Notes under the pieces: generated by a model | What the model saw: the letters and a program-made list of their open reading frames with translations, nothing else | Databases searched by the model: none | What the model was told of the DNA's origin: nothing | Shown: piece by piece, positions 35,703 to 44,895 of the stretch | How positions within the stretch are numbered: position 1 is the stretch's first letter | How the letters are laid out: each line of letters opens with the position of its first letter | Assembly: GCA_029260795.1 (NCBI GenBank) | Contig: JAJDCO010000098.1 | Span: 124,001 to 188,000, forward strand | Direction: 5' to 3' | DNA: 64,000 nt | Origin: Planctomycetota bacterium | Lineage (GTDB): Bacteria; Planctomycetota; OFTM77 | Program-made: the position numbers and the translations under genes

Positions 35703-37199
35703 GTGCCGCGAGCGACCCGGCGACACAAGATCCTCGCCGTCTTCCTCAGCCTCTTCGTCTTCGTCGCGATCGACCAGGTGCTCCTGCGTGTCTTTCCTCC
35801 CGAGGATCCCTACATCCAGGGCTTGCTCGAGCGGACACCTGACATCGCGCAGTTCCTCCAGGGGGGCAACCTCGGTGAGCTGCGCGAGCAAGCGGCTGCC
35901 TCGCGGCAGCTCCTGGTCGGCGACTCCGATCTGGGGCACGCCCTGCCACCGGGTCTCGAGACGACGCAGAGAGGCGCTACACCCGACGAAACCGTAGAGG
36001 TTCGTGTCAACCGCGAAGGTCTGCGAATGCGGGAGGTCGAGCGACGCAAGCCAGCGGGGGTCTTTCGCATCGCTTGTGTTGGCGACTCCCTCACCTTCGG
36101 CTGGCGAGTGCCTGAGCCGAGTTGCTATCCACGCCGGCTCGAGACGTTGCTCCGCGATGCTGCGCCGGGACGAGCGATCGAGGTCCTGAATTTCGGTGTG
36201 CCGAGCTATAGCTCATATCAGGCGCGACTCCGGGTCGAGGGCGACGTCGGTTCCTTTGATCCCGACCTGGTCGTGGTCGCAGTCGGCGTCAACGACTTGT
36301 CTTTCGGCGTCCTTCCGTCCGACAGAGTGCGCATTGAGCTGATCCGCCAGCTTCGGGGTGAGCGCACGTGGACGGAGTGGCTCTGCATGTCGAGCTTCTT
36401 CGCTCACACGTTGCAACGCCTGTTGCACCCGGGCAGCAGCCTCGACCCAGATGGGTTCCGAAGACGGGTCTCGAACGCCGAATACCTCGAGAACATTCGG
36501 GCCATCGCGAATCAATGCGAGTTGCGGGGATGGAGCCTCATCCTGGTCGACGACTGCATCCGCTCGGGCGAGATCGGCGTGGCCCTGGGGCCGTTCGCGA
36601 CCGAGAACCAGATCCCGCATTTGAGTTTTCGAAGCATCCTCGAAGAGGCGAGCGATCCGCGGATGCCGCCTGCAACGACGGCGCTCGGGACGTGGCCCGC
36701 GGAGAAGGTCGGCGACACCGTGTCCGTGCACATTCGCGTAGGCATCCCGCACGGAGTTCCGGAGTCGATGACGCTGACCCTCGTCGATGCCGACGTGGAG
36801 CACATCGCCGGGCCGCAGTCGCTGCCCTTCGTCCACAAGATGAAGCTGGGGGAAGCGGTCAATGGACAGACCGTCGTACAAGCCGAGGTCAACGTGAGAA
36901 CTGGGAGCACACTTCAATTCACACCCGTCGACACCGCGATGCTGCAGCCCGGTAGCTTCAACCCCAACCTTCTTAGCTCGCGCTTCTTCTTTCGAGTGAA
37001 CGTGGGCTCGCCTACCGAAGGGGAACCATTCCTCTCCAGTCCGGTTTACCGTTTCGGCCATTACCCCTTCGAGCGGTTGATGCTCGAGGCCATCCACCCG
37101 ACAGCCGCCGGTCACGATCTCATCGCGCGACGCCTCGCCGCGACGGTCGAGGAGTTGCCGCGGTTTCAGACGAGAGTGAAGGACATGAAGCGCCGCTGA
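35703..37199 (+). CDS. Membrane-anchored SGNH/GDSL-hydrolase-like protein
   Basis: The ~498-residue protein has an N-terminal anchor (ILAVFLSLFVFVAIDQVLL). SGNH blocks are clear: RIACVGDSLTFGWRVP (Ser nucleophile), EVLNFGVPSYSSYQARLR, VVVAVGVNDLSFGVLPS (block III Asn) and LEAIHPTAAGHDLIARRLA (Asp/His block V; the Asp position is Glu-Ala-Ile-His here). A ~150-residue beta-rich insertion (about 320-440) separates blocks. GTG at 35703 has TAGGAG at 6-base spacing and is preferred to the ATG two codons earlier, whose spacing is too short. The stop is only 20 bases from the CHAT gene, so the two are likely co-transcribed. Confidence 0.85.
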   Translation: MPRATRRHKILAVFLSLFVFVAIDQVLLRVFPPEDPYIQGLLERTPDIAQFLQGGNLGELREQAAASRQLLVGDSDLGHALPPGLETTQRGATPDETVEVRVNREGLRMREVERRKPAGVFRIACVGDSLTFGWRVPEPSCYPRRLETLLRDAAPGRAIEVLNFGVPSYSSYQARLRVEGDVGSFDPDLVVVAVGVNDLSFGVLPSDRVRIELIRQLRGERTWTEWLCMSSFFAHTLQRLLHPGSSLDPDGFRRRVSNAEYLENIRAIANQCELRGWSLILVDDCIRSGEIGVALGPFATENQIPHLSFRSILEEASDPRMPPATTALGTWPAEKVGDTVSVHIRVGIPHGVPESMTLTLVDADVEHIAGPQSLPFVHKMKLGEAVNGQTVVQAEVNVRTGSTLQFTPVDTAMLQPGSFNPNLLSSRFFFRVNVGSPTEGEPFLSSPVYRFGHYPFERLMLEAIHPTAAGHDLIARRLAATVEELPRFQTRVKDMKRR

Positions 37200-37219
37200 A
37201 GAAAGAGGAGAGTGCGCTA

Positions 37220-40200
37220 ATGCTCTGGGCAGGCGTCTTCTTGGGACTGCTCGGTCCCGTCGTTTCGGATTCCGACCAGGACTTCCTCTTGGCGCCTCCG
37301 GTCGTGCCCGGGCAATCGTTCGGGTTGTCACCCGGAGAGCACGCGTTGCGATACGTGGCGCTTTGGGACCTCGAGCTGTCGGTGCAGGTCGAGACGCTCG
37401 AAGGCGATCCTGTCCCGGTGCCCGTCACGATCACGACCAGTCCCGGCGAGGCGGTCGACCAGGACCCGGATCCGAACCGGCTGCACGTGACGCTTGCCGC
37501 CGGGACACTCGCTCAGATTCACATCCACGTTCCCGGGGACCAGAAAGCGACCTTGAAGGCGCTCGAGAGCCCCGATGTCCAGGCCTGGGCGGCGAGCCAG
37601 AGGCGCTTTCCTCCGACGGTGCCGAGCAGTGAGCTTCGGCAGGTTCTCGAGCGAGCCGAAGCGCTGTACCAGCAGGCGGAGGCCGCGCTTCGAGACGATC
37701 CGGAGACCACGCGCCAACGGGTCTCCGAAGCGCTCGACCTGCTCGCCGAGCCGGCGGACGCGGTTGGGAGTCTCGAGGTCGCGTCCCTCCGCGGTCGATT
37801 CCTCTCCCTCACCGACGCGACGGGTGCGGTTCAGCTTCGGGCGGATATTTGGGACCACCAGATCGCCTTCGAGACCCGAACGCGCCCGGTGCTCGATCTC
37901 GGGCATCTTCAGAGCCTGGTGAACGCCACGAATCGCATGCGGGAGTCGCAGCGCTTGGACCGTGCCTGGGAGCTGGGCCTGCGGGCCAGCGGGCTACTGC
38001 AGCGCACGCGTCCAGCCGACGATGCCTTCGTGCTGTGGGGGCGAATGAACTTGGTCCTCGTCCAGGCCGAGCGCGCAGGGTGGCTCACGACCGTCCGTGA
38101 GCTCGAGCGCCTGGCGACGGCGATGGAGCGCGTCACGTTGCCCCAGCCTTCGAGCCCGGAAGCCGAGGCTTGGCTCGGTTCGCTGCGGGCCGCCTTGTGG
38201 ACCAACCTGGGGCGAGCGCGGAGCAACCAACAAGACGTGGCAGGAAGCGTTCAGCTGTTCGAGCGAGCGCTACGCGCTTACGAGACCAACCCGGACAATC
38301 GCTTCGGGCTACTGATGGGGCGAGTGAATCTGGCGGCGGCCCGTGCCAGTCAGGGCGACATCTCGGGCGCTCGCCCCGACCTCGAGGCGTCGCTGGAGTT
38401 CTGTCGCAAGCGGTTGCCCGACGATCATCCGATCACGATCAGCGCCGAGATCGCGTTGCTCGAGTGTCTCGACGCGGTCGGCGAGTTCGATGGGGCGGTT
38501 GCGGCGCGCGAGGCGTTGATTCGACGCCTCGAGGGGTCGCGGGCTCCGGACCATCCCGCTCTCCTGGTCGAGCGCGCCGCCTACTGCGGATCGCTGTCGT
38601 CGGCAGGGCACCATGAAGAGGCGATCGCGGCTTGGCAGCAGCTCCTGGCCGATACCGACTCCCGGCTGCGCGCGGATCACCCCGAGCGCGCGCGGCTCCG
38701 GGTGGGAATGGCCAAGGCCTGGGCACGGGCGGGACAGCCCCAAAGAGCGTGGGAGACCTTCGAGCCGATCGCCTCGCGGGTGTACGAGGTCTACCCGAAT
38801 GGACATTCGAATCGCATCATCGCTCGAGAGCTCGAGCTGCTGCTGGCGGCCGACCTGGGACTCGATGCCTTGCGTCCTCGGGCAGAGCGCCTGCTGGAAG
38901 ATCTGGAGGAGCGGATTCGAAGCGCCTTGGTCGGCAGGTCGTCGCGGGAGTCGGCCGCGATCTTGGAGACCGAGCGCAAGCACTTGGCCGTGCTCCTCTC
39001 GCTAGCGCTCGATCGGAGAGATTGGTCCGGATTCTCAACGCAGGTCTTCGAGCTGGCCGAAACCCTCCGTTCGCGAGCGCGGCGGGGACCGCGGCTCACC
39101 CGCATCGCCCCCGAGGATCCGCTCCTCCGCGAGGTGCTCGAGGCGAGAGCCGAGCTGGGGGACGTCATCGCCGGAGTCTTCAGTGGACGCGCTGAGAGGG
39201 AGGACCTGGAGGTCCGACTGCATCGCGCACAGGATCGACGAGACCGTGCCGAGCGTGCCTGGGTGCAGAGCCAAACCGGGACGGATGCGATCGAATCGGT
39301 CGAACTGAAGAAGCTGCAGGCGTCTCTGCCCGAGGAGGGCGTCTTGATCGTGCTGCGGCGATTCCCGCGCCGCTACTTCGGGGATGATCCGCGGCGAACT
39401 GGAACTTCCGAAGATCACCTGGTCGCTTTCTTGGTCGCACCCCTCGTTGCGTTGACGCCGGTCGAGCTGGGGCCGTTCGCCCCCATCGGGGCGGCGATCG
39501 ACGCATGGCGGTCCGCGATCGACGCGCAGCGCGAGGCATCGCGAGCCTTGGACGTCGCTCCGATCGGGGTGAGCTCGGAGGTCGGGGACTTGGAAATGCA
39601 AGGCCGGGAGCTGGTCTCCCGGGTTCTGGAGCCGTTGCTGGCAGTCGACATCGTTCGCGACGCCTCGCAGTGGATCCTGTGTCTGGATGGGTCGCTGGCC
39701 CTCGTTCCTTGGGACGCACTGCCTCTGGCAGACGGACGGAGAGTCGGAGACCGGCATCGATTGCGAGCGCGCCTCGCGCTGGATGAGGCAGGGCTTGCCG
39801 AGCGAGCCTTCGCGAAGGGCTCGCTGCTCGTCGTCGGCGGAGTCGACTACGAGGCGCAGCCGGTGCTCGCGGCGGAGAGCCTGGTCGCAGAGGAGTCCGC
39901 GGGAGCACCGCCCTTGGCGCTGGCTCGAGGAGCGGCGGCCTTTGCGAGCCTTTCGGGAACGCGCGCGGAGGCGGAGGCGGTGGCTCGCCTCTACGAGGAG
40001 TCTCTCGGTCGCTCGGCCGTGAAGCTGCTCGGCGGCGAGGCCACGAAGACCGAGCTGGCTCGAAGGGCGACCGAGGCGTCCGTGCTGCACATCGCGACAC
40101 ATGGCTACTTCGTCGGCGACGACATCGCGCGAACGGTCGGCACGGTGTCGGTCGGACTCAGCTTGTCGGAGAAGATCATTGGCCTGGCGCCCATGACGTT

Positions 40201-40600
40201 GTGCGGCCTGGCCTTGGCGGGTGCGAACCGCGGTGCGGATGCGGCGGGGCGAGTGGCCGGGATCCTGACCGCCGAGGAGCTCGCGTCGTGGGATCTGCGA
40301 AGGTGTGAGCTGGCCGTGCTCTCGGCCTGTGACACGAGCCTGGGAGTCTCCCAGGACGGCGCGGGCGTGCAGTCATTGCAGGCCGCGCTGCATGCCGCCG
40401 GAGTTCGCACGGCCATCACGTCGTTGTGGAAGGTCGATGATGCCGCGACGACGGAGCTCATGAGCGAGCTGTATCGGCGCCTGTGGGAAGAGCAGCTCTC
40501 GGTGCCGGAAGCACTCTGGGAAGCGAAGCGCGCGCTGCGCGAGTCAGGACACCCGGAGTCGCATTGGGCGGGCTGGGTCGTCTCGGAGTCCGGGCGCTGA
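37220..40600 (+). CDS. TPR-CHAT caspase-like protease
   Basis: The 1126-residue protein has a short hydrophobic N-terminus that could be a signal peptide. Residues about 130-620 are helical TPR-like repeats (for example SVQLFERALRAYETNPDNRF, AREALIRRLEGSRAPDHPAL). The C-terminal CHAT domain (about 750-1120) shows both catalytic residues: His961 in VLHIATHGYFVGDD and Cys1037 in LAVLSACDTSLGVSQDGAGV, followed by TAITSLWKVDDAATTELM. CHAT proteins are cysteine peptidases of the caspase-like clan, often with TPR regulatory arms. GAGGAG precedes the ATG. The gene lies between an SGNH gene (20 bases) and an ECF sigma gene (110 bases), with a kinase facing it. Substrate is unknown. Confidence 0.93.
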   Translation: MLWAGVFLGLLGPVVSDSDQDFLLAPPVVPGQSFGLSPGEHALRYVALWDLELSVQVETLEGDPVPVPVTITTSPGEAVDQDPDPNRLHVTLAAGTLAQIHIHVPGDQKATLKALESPDVQAWAASQRRFPPTVPSSELRQVLERAEALYQQAEAALRDDPETTRQRVSEALDLLAEPADAVGSLEVASLRGRFLSLTDATGAVQLRADIWDHQIAFETRTRPVLDLGHLQSLVNATNRMRESQRLDRAWELGLRASGLLQRTRPADDAFVLWGRMNLVLVQAERAGWLTTVRELERLATAMERVTLPQPSSPEAEAWLGSLRAALWTNLGRARSNQQDVAGSVQLFERALRAYETNPDNRFGLLMGRVNLAAARASQGDISGARPDLEASLEFCRKRLPDDHPITISAEIALLECLDAVGEFDGAVAAREALIRRLEGSRAPDHPALLVERAAYCGSLSSAGHHEEAIAAWQQLLADTDSRLRADHPERARLRVGMAKAWARAGQPQRAWETFEPIASRVYEVYPNGHSNRIIARELELLLAADLGLDALRPRAERLLEDLEERIRSALVGRSSRESAAILETERKHLAVLLSLALDRRDWSGFSTQVFELAETLRSRARRGPRLTRIAPEDPLLREVLEARAELGDVIAGVFSGRAEREDLEVRLHRAQDRRDRAERAWVQSQTGTDAIESVELKKLQASLPEEGVLIVLRRFPRRYFGDDPRRTGTSEDHLVAFLVAPLVALTPVELGPFAPIGAAIDAWRSAIDAQREASRALDVAPIGVSSEVGDLEMQGRELVSRVLEPLLAVDIVRDASQWILCLDGSLALVPWDALPLADGRRVGDRHRLRARLALDEAGLAERAFAKGSLLVVGGVDYEAQPVLAAESLVAEESAGAPPLALARGAAAFASLSGTRAEAEAVARLYEESLGRSAVKLLGGEATKTELARRATEASVLHIATHGYFVGDDIARTVGTVSVGLSLSEKIIGLAPMTLCGLALAGANRGADAAGRVAGILTAEELASWDLRRCELAVLSACDTSLGVSQDGAGVQSLQAALHAAGVRTAITSLWKVDDAATTELMSELYRRLWEEQLSVPEALWEAKRALRESGHPESHWAGWVVSESGR

Positions 40601-40710
40601 GTACATTGCCCATCATGCGAGGCCTGGCCCAATGAGGCCGCATTCAGGTATCGTCGACGTCTGGAGTGTGGGCAGAGGTCGAATTGGGCATGAGCGAGTG
40701 AGTCGAGTCG

Positions 40711-41337
40711 ATGAACACGGGGGACTTGGTCCAGGCCGCTCAAGGGGGAGACGAAGCCGCCTTTGAGCAGATCTTCCTGCGCTTTCACCTACGCCTGGCA
40801 AAGATCATTCAGATGCAGCTCGGCCGCAAGCTGCGCTCGGTCGAAGCGGTTGAGGACATCCTCCAAGAGACGTTCGCAATGATGTGGCGAGATCTGGGTC
40901 AGTACCAGCCCCGGAGCGACGCGCATTTCCTCGACTGGCTCTCGACCATCGCCATGAATTGCATTCGCTCGGCCGCGGAGTTCTGGTCGCGCAAAAAACG
41001 TGACCCCAGCCGAGTGCGCTCGATCGACAGCGGACCGGACGAAGACATCGCGCGCAAGCTGCGGGAGCTGACGTCTCAGATCAGCGGACCCATGACCCGC
41101 GCCATGCGTCAGGATGACGCGGCTCTCCTGATGGAAGCGATCGATGCCTTGCCCGAGCAGTATCGCGACGCGATCCGTTTGCGCGACTACATCGGCTTCG
41201 ACTTCGCAGAGATCGCCGAGCGTCTAGACTGTCCCTCCGAAGGGGCCGCCCGCGAGATCCACCGTCGCGCCCGCGCCAAGCTGGCCATCGCGTTTCGCGG
41301 TTTGCGACTGGGGGAAGACGGCGGACGGGGGGAGTAG
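40711..41337 (+). CDS. ECF-type RNA polymerase sigma factor
   Basis: The 208-residue protein has region 2 at about residues 5-95 (LVQAAQGGDEAAFEQIFLRF, AVEDILQETFAMMWRDLGQY, FLDWLSTIAMNCIRSAAEFW) and region 4 at about 140-190 (LPEQYRDAIRLRDYIGFDFA, EIAERLDCPSEGAAREIHRR). It differs from the sigma factors at 11206 and 19274: it lacks their RILVDHA motif and has the more usual DxxQETF form. It follows the CHAT gene by 110 bases on the same strand and faces a kinase gene 129 bases away. No anti-sigma gene is present. A functional link to the CHAT protease or kinase is inferred from position only. Confidence 0.9.
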   Translation: MNTGDLVQAAQGGDEAAFEQIFLRFHLRLAKIIQMQLGRKLRSVEAVEDILQETFAMMWRDLGQYQPRSDAHFLDWLSTIAMNCIRSAAEFWSRKKRDPSRVRSIDSGPDEDIARKLRELTSQISGPMTRAMRQDDAALLMEAIDALPEQYRDAIRLRDYIGFDFAEIAERLDCPSEGAAREIHRRARAKLAIAFRGLRLGEDGGRGE

Positions 41338-41466
41338 GGTTCCCTCGGGGCCGGAACGAAAGAAACCGAGCCGCGCACGGCCGACCCGCCACGATCTTGA
41401 ATGAGGGACGTTGCGCCCTTTCGAGGAGTCGCGTGTCGGAGTGACGATTGCGAGTAAGCGGGACGC

Positions 41467-43371
41467 TCAGTCACCCTCCGGCCCGTGGCGAAACGACCAG
41501 CGGTAGACGTCCTTGCCGAGCTCGCGACGGATCTCCTCGAGCGGGGCTGTCCAAATCCAGTCCGGTGCGCGGCCCTTCGCAACCGTTGGTGAGGTCTCGG
41601 TCGCCAGCGGTCGAACGTCTCGATCTTGCGGGATGCCCCGGATAGCCTCGGTGATCTCGGCGCTCCGGGTCGCTTGGGTGATCGGCGAGCTGTGGCCGCT
41701 CTCGTCTCCGAGAAGTTGGCCCACGACGTCTTCGAGCCTCTTGGACTCGATCGGCGTGATCGCGACGAAGAAGCTGTCCGTCTCGACTCGGTCCGGGTCG
41801 CCACTCAGCGAGCCCAAGACGATCTCGCTCGATTCCGGGGGCAGTGGGTTGTGGAGGTCTTGAGTCTGGGGGCGAGGAAAGCTGCACCAGATCCTGCCCG
41901 ACGAGCCACGATTGAAGACGTAGGCCCAGACCTTCTTTCGAGCGTCCACCCTCAGGCTGAACCAAGTTCCACGTGCGATGTTTCGAGGTGTCGATTCCTC
42001 CACGCCGAGCTTTCGGCCTTCGAGACGTCGAATCGCCGCCAGACGCTCGAAGGTGTCCGCGCTGTCTCTGAGGCCTTTCTCGAGAAGGCGCCGAACCGCG
42101 TCCGGGATCTTCTCCGGCTCGACCAGCTCGAACGAGACCTCGGCCAACGCGCGCGGCCCCTGCAGGAGTCCACCTGCCCAGACAGCGAAGCCAATGAGGA
42201 TCACCGAGACCGCGAGGATGGACAAGACTCGCGAGTGGCGCTGGAGGACCAGCTTCAACCGAGTGCGTGCGTTGGCTCGAAGCGCGCGCACCGGTCGATG
42301 CTCCAAGAAGCGACGCAGGTCTTCCGCCAGATCGAATGGGTCGGCGTAGCGAGCCGACGGGATCGGAGCCAGGCCCTTGGACACGATGGCGGCGAGCTGG
42401 CGGTTCAGATGAGGTCGGTGATGGGCGACCGGCTCGATGTCGCCGCGGCTACCCCGCCGCACGATGTCGTCCGAACGACCACTTCCGTACGGACGCTCGA
42501 GCGTCACGAGCTCGTACAGCATCGCCCCGAGCGCCCAGAGGTCCTCGCGATCCGGCTGGCCGCGCCGGCGTTCGCGCAGCTCCTCGGGAGGCAGATAGTC
42601 GGCCGTGCCGATGAATCGAGTCCCGGAGTCGGGGGCCGCGTCCTCGGGTCGCAAGGCGAGGCCGAAGTCGACGAGCTTCGCTTGGCCCTGAGAGTCGATC
42701 AGGACGTTGGCCGGCTTCAGATCCCGGTGGTAAACCTCCAGGTCATGCAACGCGCCGACCGCCTCTCCGATCTCCCGCATGATTCGAGCGGCGCGGCGGT
42801 CGCCGGCGGGCGTTCCGAGACCCAAAGTGTCGGTCGACGGCTCGTTTCTCATTTCGCGGCGTGCGCGGGCGGCGACCAGGATCTCGGACAGGGGGCGGCC
42901 TTCGATCAGCTCCATCGCCAAGTACAATCGCTCGCCATCTCGCCCGACCGAGTAGACCGTCGCGATCGCAGGATGCCGAAGAGCGGCCAGGCCGCGTCCC
43001 TCGCGCTCGACGACATCGGCCGGCTCTTGATGACCGAGCTGATCGCGATGGAGCAGCTTCAGCGCGACTCGCCGGTCGAGAGAGCGCTGGTGGGCGAGCC
43101 AGACCGAGCCGAAGCCGCCCTGGCCAATCGGAGTGATGAGCTCGAAGTCCTCGCCGACCACGGTGCCGGAGACGAGGTCGTCGGCGACCGGAAGCCGCGG
43201 CTCGACGACCTCGATCAGCTCACGAATGGGCGTGCGCATTTCGAGGGGAACGTGGTCGTCGATCCAGCTCTCGGGGTCGAGATCGACCGCGGCGTCTCGG
43301 GCCGCGAGCCAGTCGACGTAGAGATCTTCGAGCTGCTGTTCCGACGGATGCGGATCGGGGTGCGTGTTCAT
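41467..43371 (-). CDS. Transmembrane serine/threonine kinase with DUF4384-like C-terminus
   Basis: The 634-residue protein carries a kinase domain at about 76-355: GQGGFGSVWLAH (83-94), Lys105, HRDLKPANVL (215-224), DFGLALR, and a divergent activation-segment end GTADYLPPEELRERR. A single span lies at 383-400 (SILAVSVILIGFAVWAGG). The extracytoplasmic tail includes GTWFSLRVDARKKVWAYVFN and IWCSFPRPQTQDLHNPLPP, resembling DUF4384, a domain often found with caspase-like proteins. The N-terminal 60 residues are acidic. GGAGGAGG precedes the ATG at 43371. It is convergent with the ECF sigma gene at 40711, which follows the CHAT protease; a joint pathway is plausible but unproven. Confidence 0.92.
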   Translation of the reverse strand: MNTHPDPHPSEQQLEDLYVDWLAARDAAVDLDPESWIDDHVPLEMRTPIRELIEVVEPRLPVADDLVSGTVVGEDFELITPIGQGGFGSVWLAHQRSLDRRVALKLLHRDQLGHQEPADVVEREGRGLAALRHPAIATVYSVGRDGERLYLAMELIEGRPLSEILVAARARREMRNEPSTDTLGLGTPAGDRRAARIMREIGEAVGALHDLEVYHRDLKPANVLIDSQGQAKLVDFGLALRPEDAAPDSGTRFIGTADYLPPEELRERRRGQPDREDLWALGAMLYELVTLERPYGSGRSDDIVRRGSRGDIEPVAHHRPHLNRQLAAIVSKGLAPIPSARYADPFDLAEDLRRFLEHRPVRALRANARTRLKLVLQRHSRVLSILAVSVILIGFAVWAGGLLQGPRALAEVSFELVEPEKIPDAVRRLLEKGLRDSADTFERLAAIRRLEGRKLGVEESTPRNIARGTWFSLRVDARKKVWAYVFNRGSSGRIWCSFPRPQTQDLHNPLPPESSEIVLGSLSGDPDRVETDSFFVAITPIESKRLEDVVGQLLGDESGHSSPITQATRSAEITEAIRGIPQDRDVRPLATETSPTVAKGRAPDWIWTAPLEEIRRELGKDVYRWSFRHGPEGD

Positions 43372-43474
43372 GATTCGGACCTCCTCCTCGGTCAGGAGAC
43401 GTGCTCCGATCGATCCTACACGGGGATTCCTGGAAGAAAACGACGGATCCACGGATGCCGGCCGCCAGGCCTCC

Positions 43475-44008
43475 TCAGTCGGCGTCCGTGATCTCGGGCC
43501 GGTAGCGAACCTCGGCGCCACGCCAAGCGGCCAAGGTGCCTTCGACGAGCTCGACACCCATGAAGACCTCCGGGGGGACGTTCTGCTCCCAGCGAATGCC
43601 GAAGGCCTCGGTGGGTTGGAATCCGAAGCGGGGGTAGTACTCGGGGTGCCCGAGGACGAAGACCGCGCCGAGGTCGCTGTCGCGGCAGCGCTCCAAGCCG
43701 GCTCGGACGAGAGCCGAGCCGACGCCTCGCCGTTGTCCCTCGGGCCGCACAGCCATCGGAGCCAGGCCCCAGGCGCGACCGACGTCTTCTCCGTCGCGCG
43801 AGAGGATCACCTCGGTGAACAGGATGTGTCCGACGATCGCTTGGGCGTCCTCGGCGACGAGCGAGATCCACGGGCCACGCTCCGCGGTCACGGCGGTGCG
43901 GAGCCGATTCACGAGCTCGGCTTCGAACGGAGTCGGGAAGGCGAGGCGGTTGACCTCGAAGGTGTCGGGCTCGTCGACGGATCGCTCGGGACGGATGAGG
44001 ACGCTCAT
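43475..44008 (-). CDS. GNAT family N-acetyltransferase
   Basis: The 177-residue protein is a single GNAT domain: IRPERSVDEPDTFEVNRLAF, SLVAEDAQAIVGHILFTEVI, then the acetyl-CoA motif LAPMAVRPEGQRRGVGSALV (R/Q-x-x-G-x-G/A as QRRGVGSA). The GHPEYYPRFGFQPTEAFGI block marks the YhbS-like subgroup that acetylates small molecules. Its start overlaps the stop of the VOC gene by four bases (ATGA on the minus strand at 44005-44008), so it is the last gene of the operon. Substrate is unknown. Confidence 0.93.
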   Translation of the reverse strand: MSVLIRPERSVDEPDTFEVNRLAFPTPFEAELVNRLRTAVTAERGPWISLVAEDAQAIVGHILFTEVILSRDGEDVGRAWGLAPMAVRPEGQRRGVGSALVRAGLERCRDSDLGAVFVLGHPEYYPRFGFQPTEAFGIRWEQNVPPEVFMGVELVEGTLAAWRGAEVRYRPEITDAD

Positions 44009-44403
44009 GATGCGCGGCTCTCCGAGGATCTCTCGATCGGCGAAGCGAAATGCAGCAGCACACCGGCCGGATCCCAGGTGGTGACCATGCGGTCCCCCCA
44101 AGGCTGGTCGGCGGGCCCGTCGATGCGCAGCCCCTCGAAGCCCTTCTCGTCCCGCATCGAGACGAGGTGTCGGTGCCAGGCGTCGGCGTCGTCCACGTTG
44201 ATGTACAAGACGATGTTCTCGGCCCAGTCCTTGACGTAGTGGTCTTGCAGCCAGAGCGCGGTCTCGGCGAGCCGGTACATGATGAACCCGCCTGCGCGCT
44301 CGAGGGGCGGCCCGCAGAGCGCCGTATAGAAGCGCTCGGAGACGGTGGTGTCCTTGCACGGCAGCCAAAAGGCGACGCGGCGAGCGGTCGGGGGAGTCGT
44401 CAT
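44005..44403 (-). CDS. VOC family (glyoxalase-fold) protein
   Basis: The 132-residue protein has the paired beta-alpha-beta-beta-beta modules of the vicinal oxygen chelate superfamily: RVAFWLPCKDTTVSERFYTA, IMYRLAETALWLQDHYV and VLYINVDDADAWHRHLVSMR, DRMVTTWDPAGVLLHFASPI. Family members use a divalent metal for isomerisation, dioxygenation or ring opening, or act as resistance proteins. GGAGAGG precedes the ATG at 44403. It lies between the cupin gene (59 bases) and the GNAT gene (4-base overlap) in the minus-strand operon. Substrate is unknown. Confidence 0.88.
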   Translation of the reverse strand: MTTPPTARRVAFWLPCKDTTVSERFYTALCGPPLERAGGFIMYRLAETALWLQDHYVKDWAENIVLYINVDDADAWHRHLVSMRDEKGFEGLRIDGPADQPWGDRMVTTWDPAGVLLHFASPIERSSESRAS

Positions 44404-44462
44404 CGGAAGCCTCTCCGGGACAGGGGCGGTGTCGTTCGGTTCCCGATGATACGGTTCCGAGT

Positions 44463-44888
44463 TCAGAGCTCCACCGGCGTCTTGAGCGAGCACCACGGCT
44501 CCTGATGACAGCAGTCGACCAGCATCGGACCCTCGCAGGTCGCGGACGACAGGATCGCCAGGAACTTCACCGGCTCGTCGAACACGTTGTAGGAGCCGTG
44601 CACCTCGTCGGTCGGGATGTGGGCGAGCTCGCCCGGGCCGAGAACTCGCTTGTCTTGACCGACCCATTGCTCGACTCGGCCCTCGAGGACGTACAGCACC
44701 TCTTCCATCTCGGGATGCCGATGGAACTGATGCGCCTTGCCGGCGGGCATGTGGACGCGCACGACGAGGAGCTTCTTGGCGTCGGTCAGCCCAGGTCGGC
44801 AGAGCCAATCGTGGGGACCCCAAGGCAGCTCTTCGATCTCGACATCGCCGCCTTGGACGAAGCGCCGCCATTGCTCCTCGTTCGTCAT
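44463..44888 (-). CDS. Cupin-domain protein
   Basis: The 141-residue protein is a single small cupin. Motif 1 is HQFHRHPEMEEVLYVLEGRV, with two or three His and a Glu able to bind a metal; motif 2 is GPGELAHIPTDEVHGSYNVF with the fourth ligand His. Several extra His/Cys residues follow (CEGPMLVDCCHQEPWC). Such proteins are often isomerases, dioxygenases or lyases of small carbohydrates or acids. It starts 7 bases after the TIM-barrel gene stop, so it is co-transcribed with the UPF0261/PEP-hydrolase pair and may act in the same catabolic pathway. Confidence 0.92.
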   Translation of the reverse strand: MTNEEQWRRFVQGGDVEIEELPWGPHDWLCRPGLTDAKKLLVVRVHMPAGKAHQFHRHPEMEEVLYVLEGRVEQWVGQDKRVLGPGELAHIPTDEVHGSYNVFDEPVKFLAILSSATCEGPMLVDCCHQEPWCSLKTPVEL

Positions 44889-44895
44889 CGCCGCC

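Noticed and set aside
34428..43371. Type III-E CRISPR (Craspase) system
   Set aside because: A TPR-CHAT protease and ECF sigma are present, but no direct-repeat array, no gRAMP/Cas7-11 and no Csx30-like gene was seen in the window.
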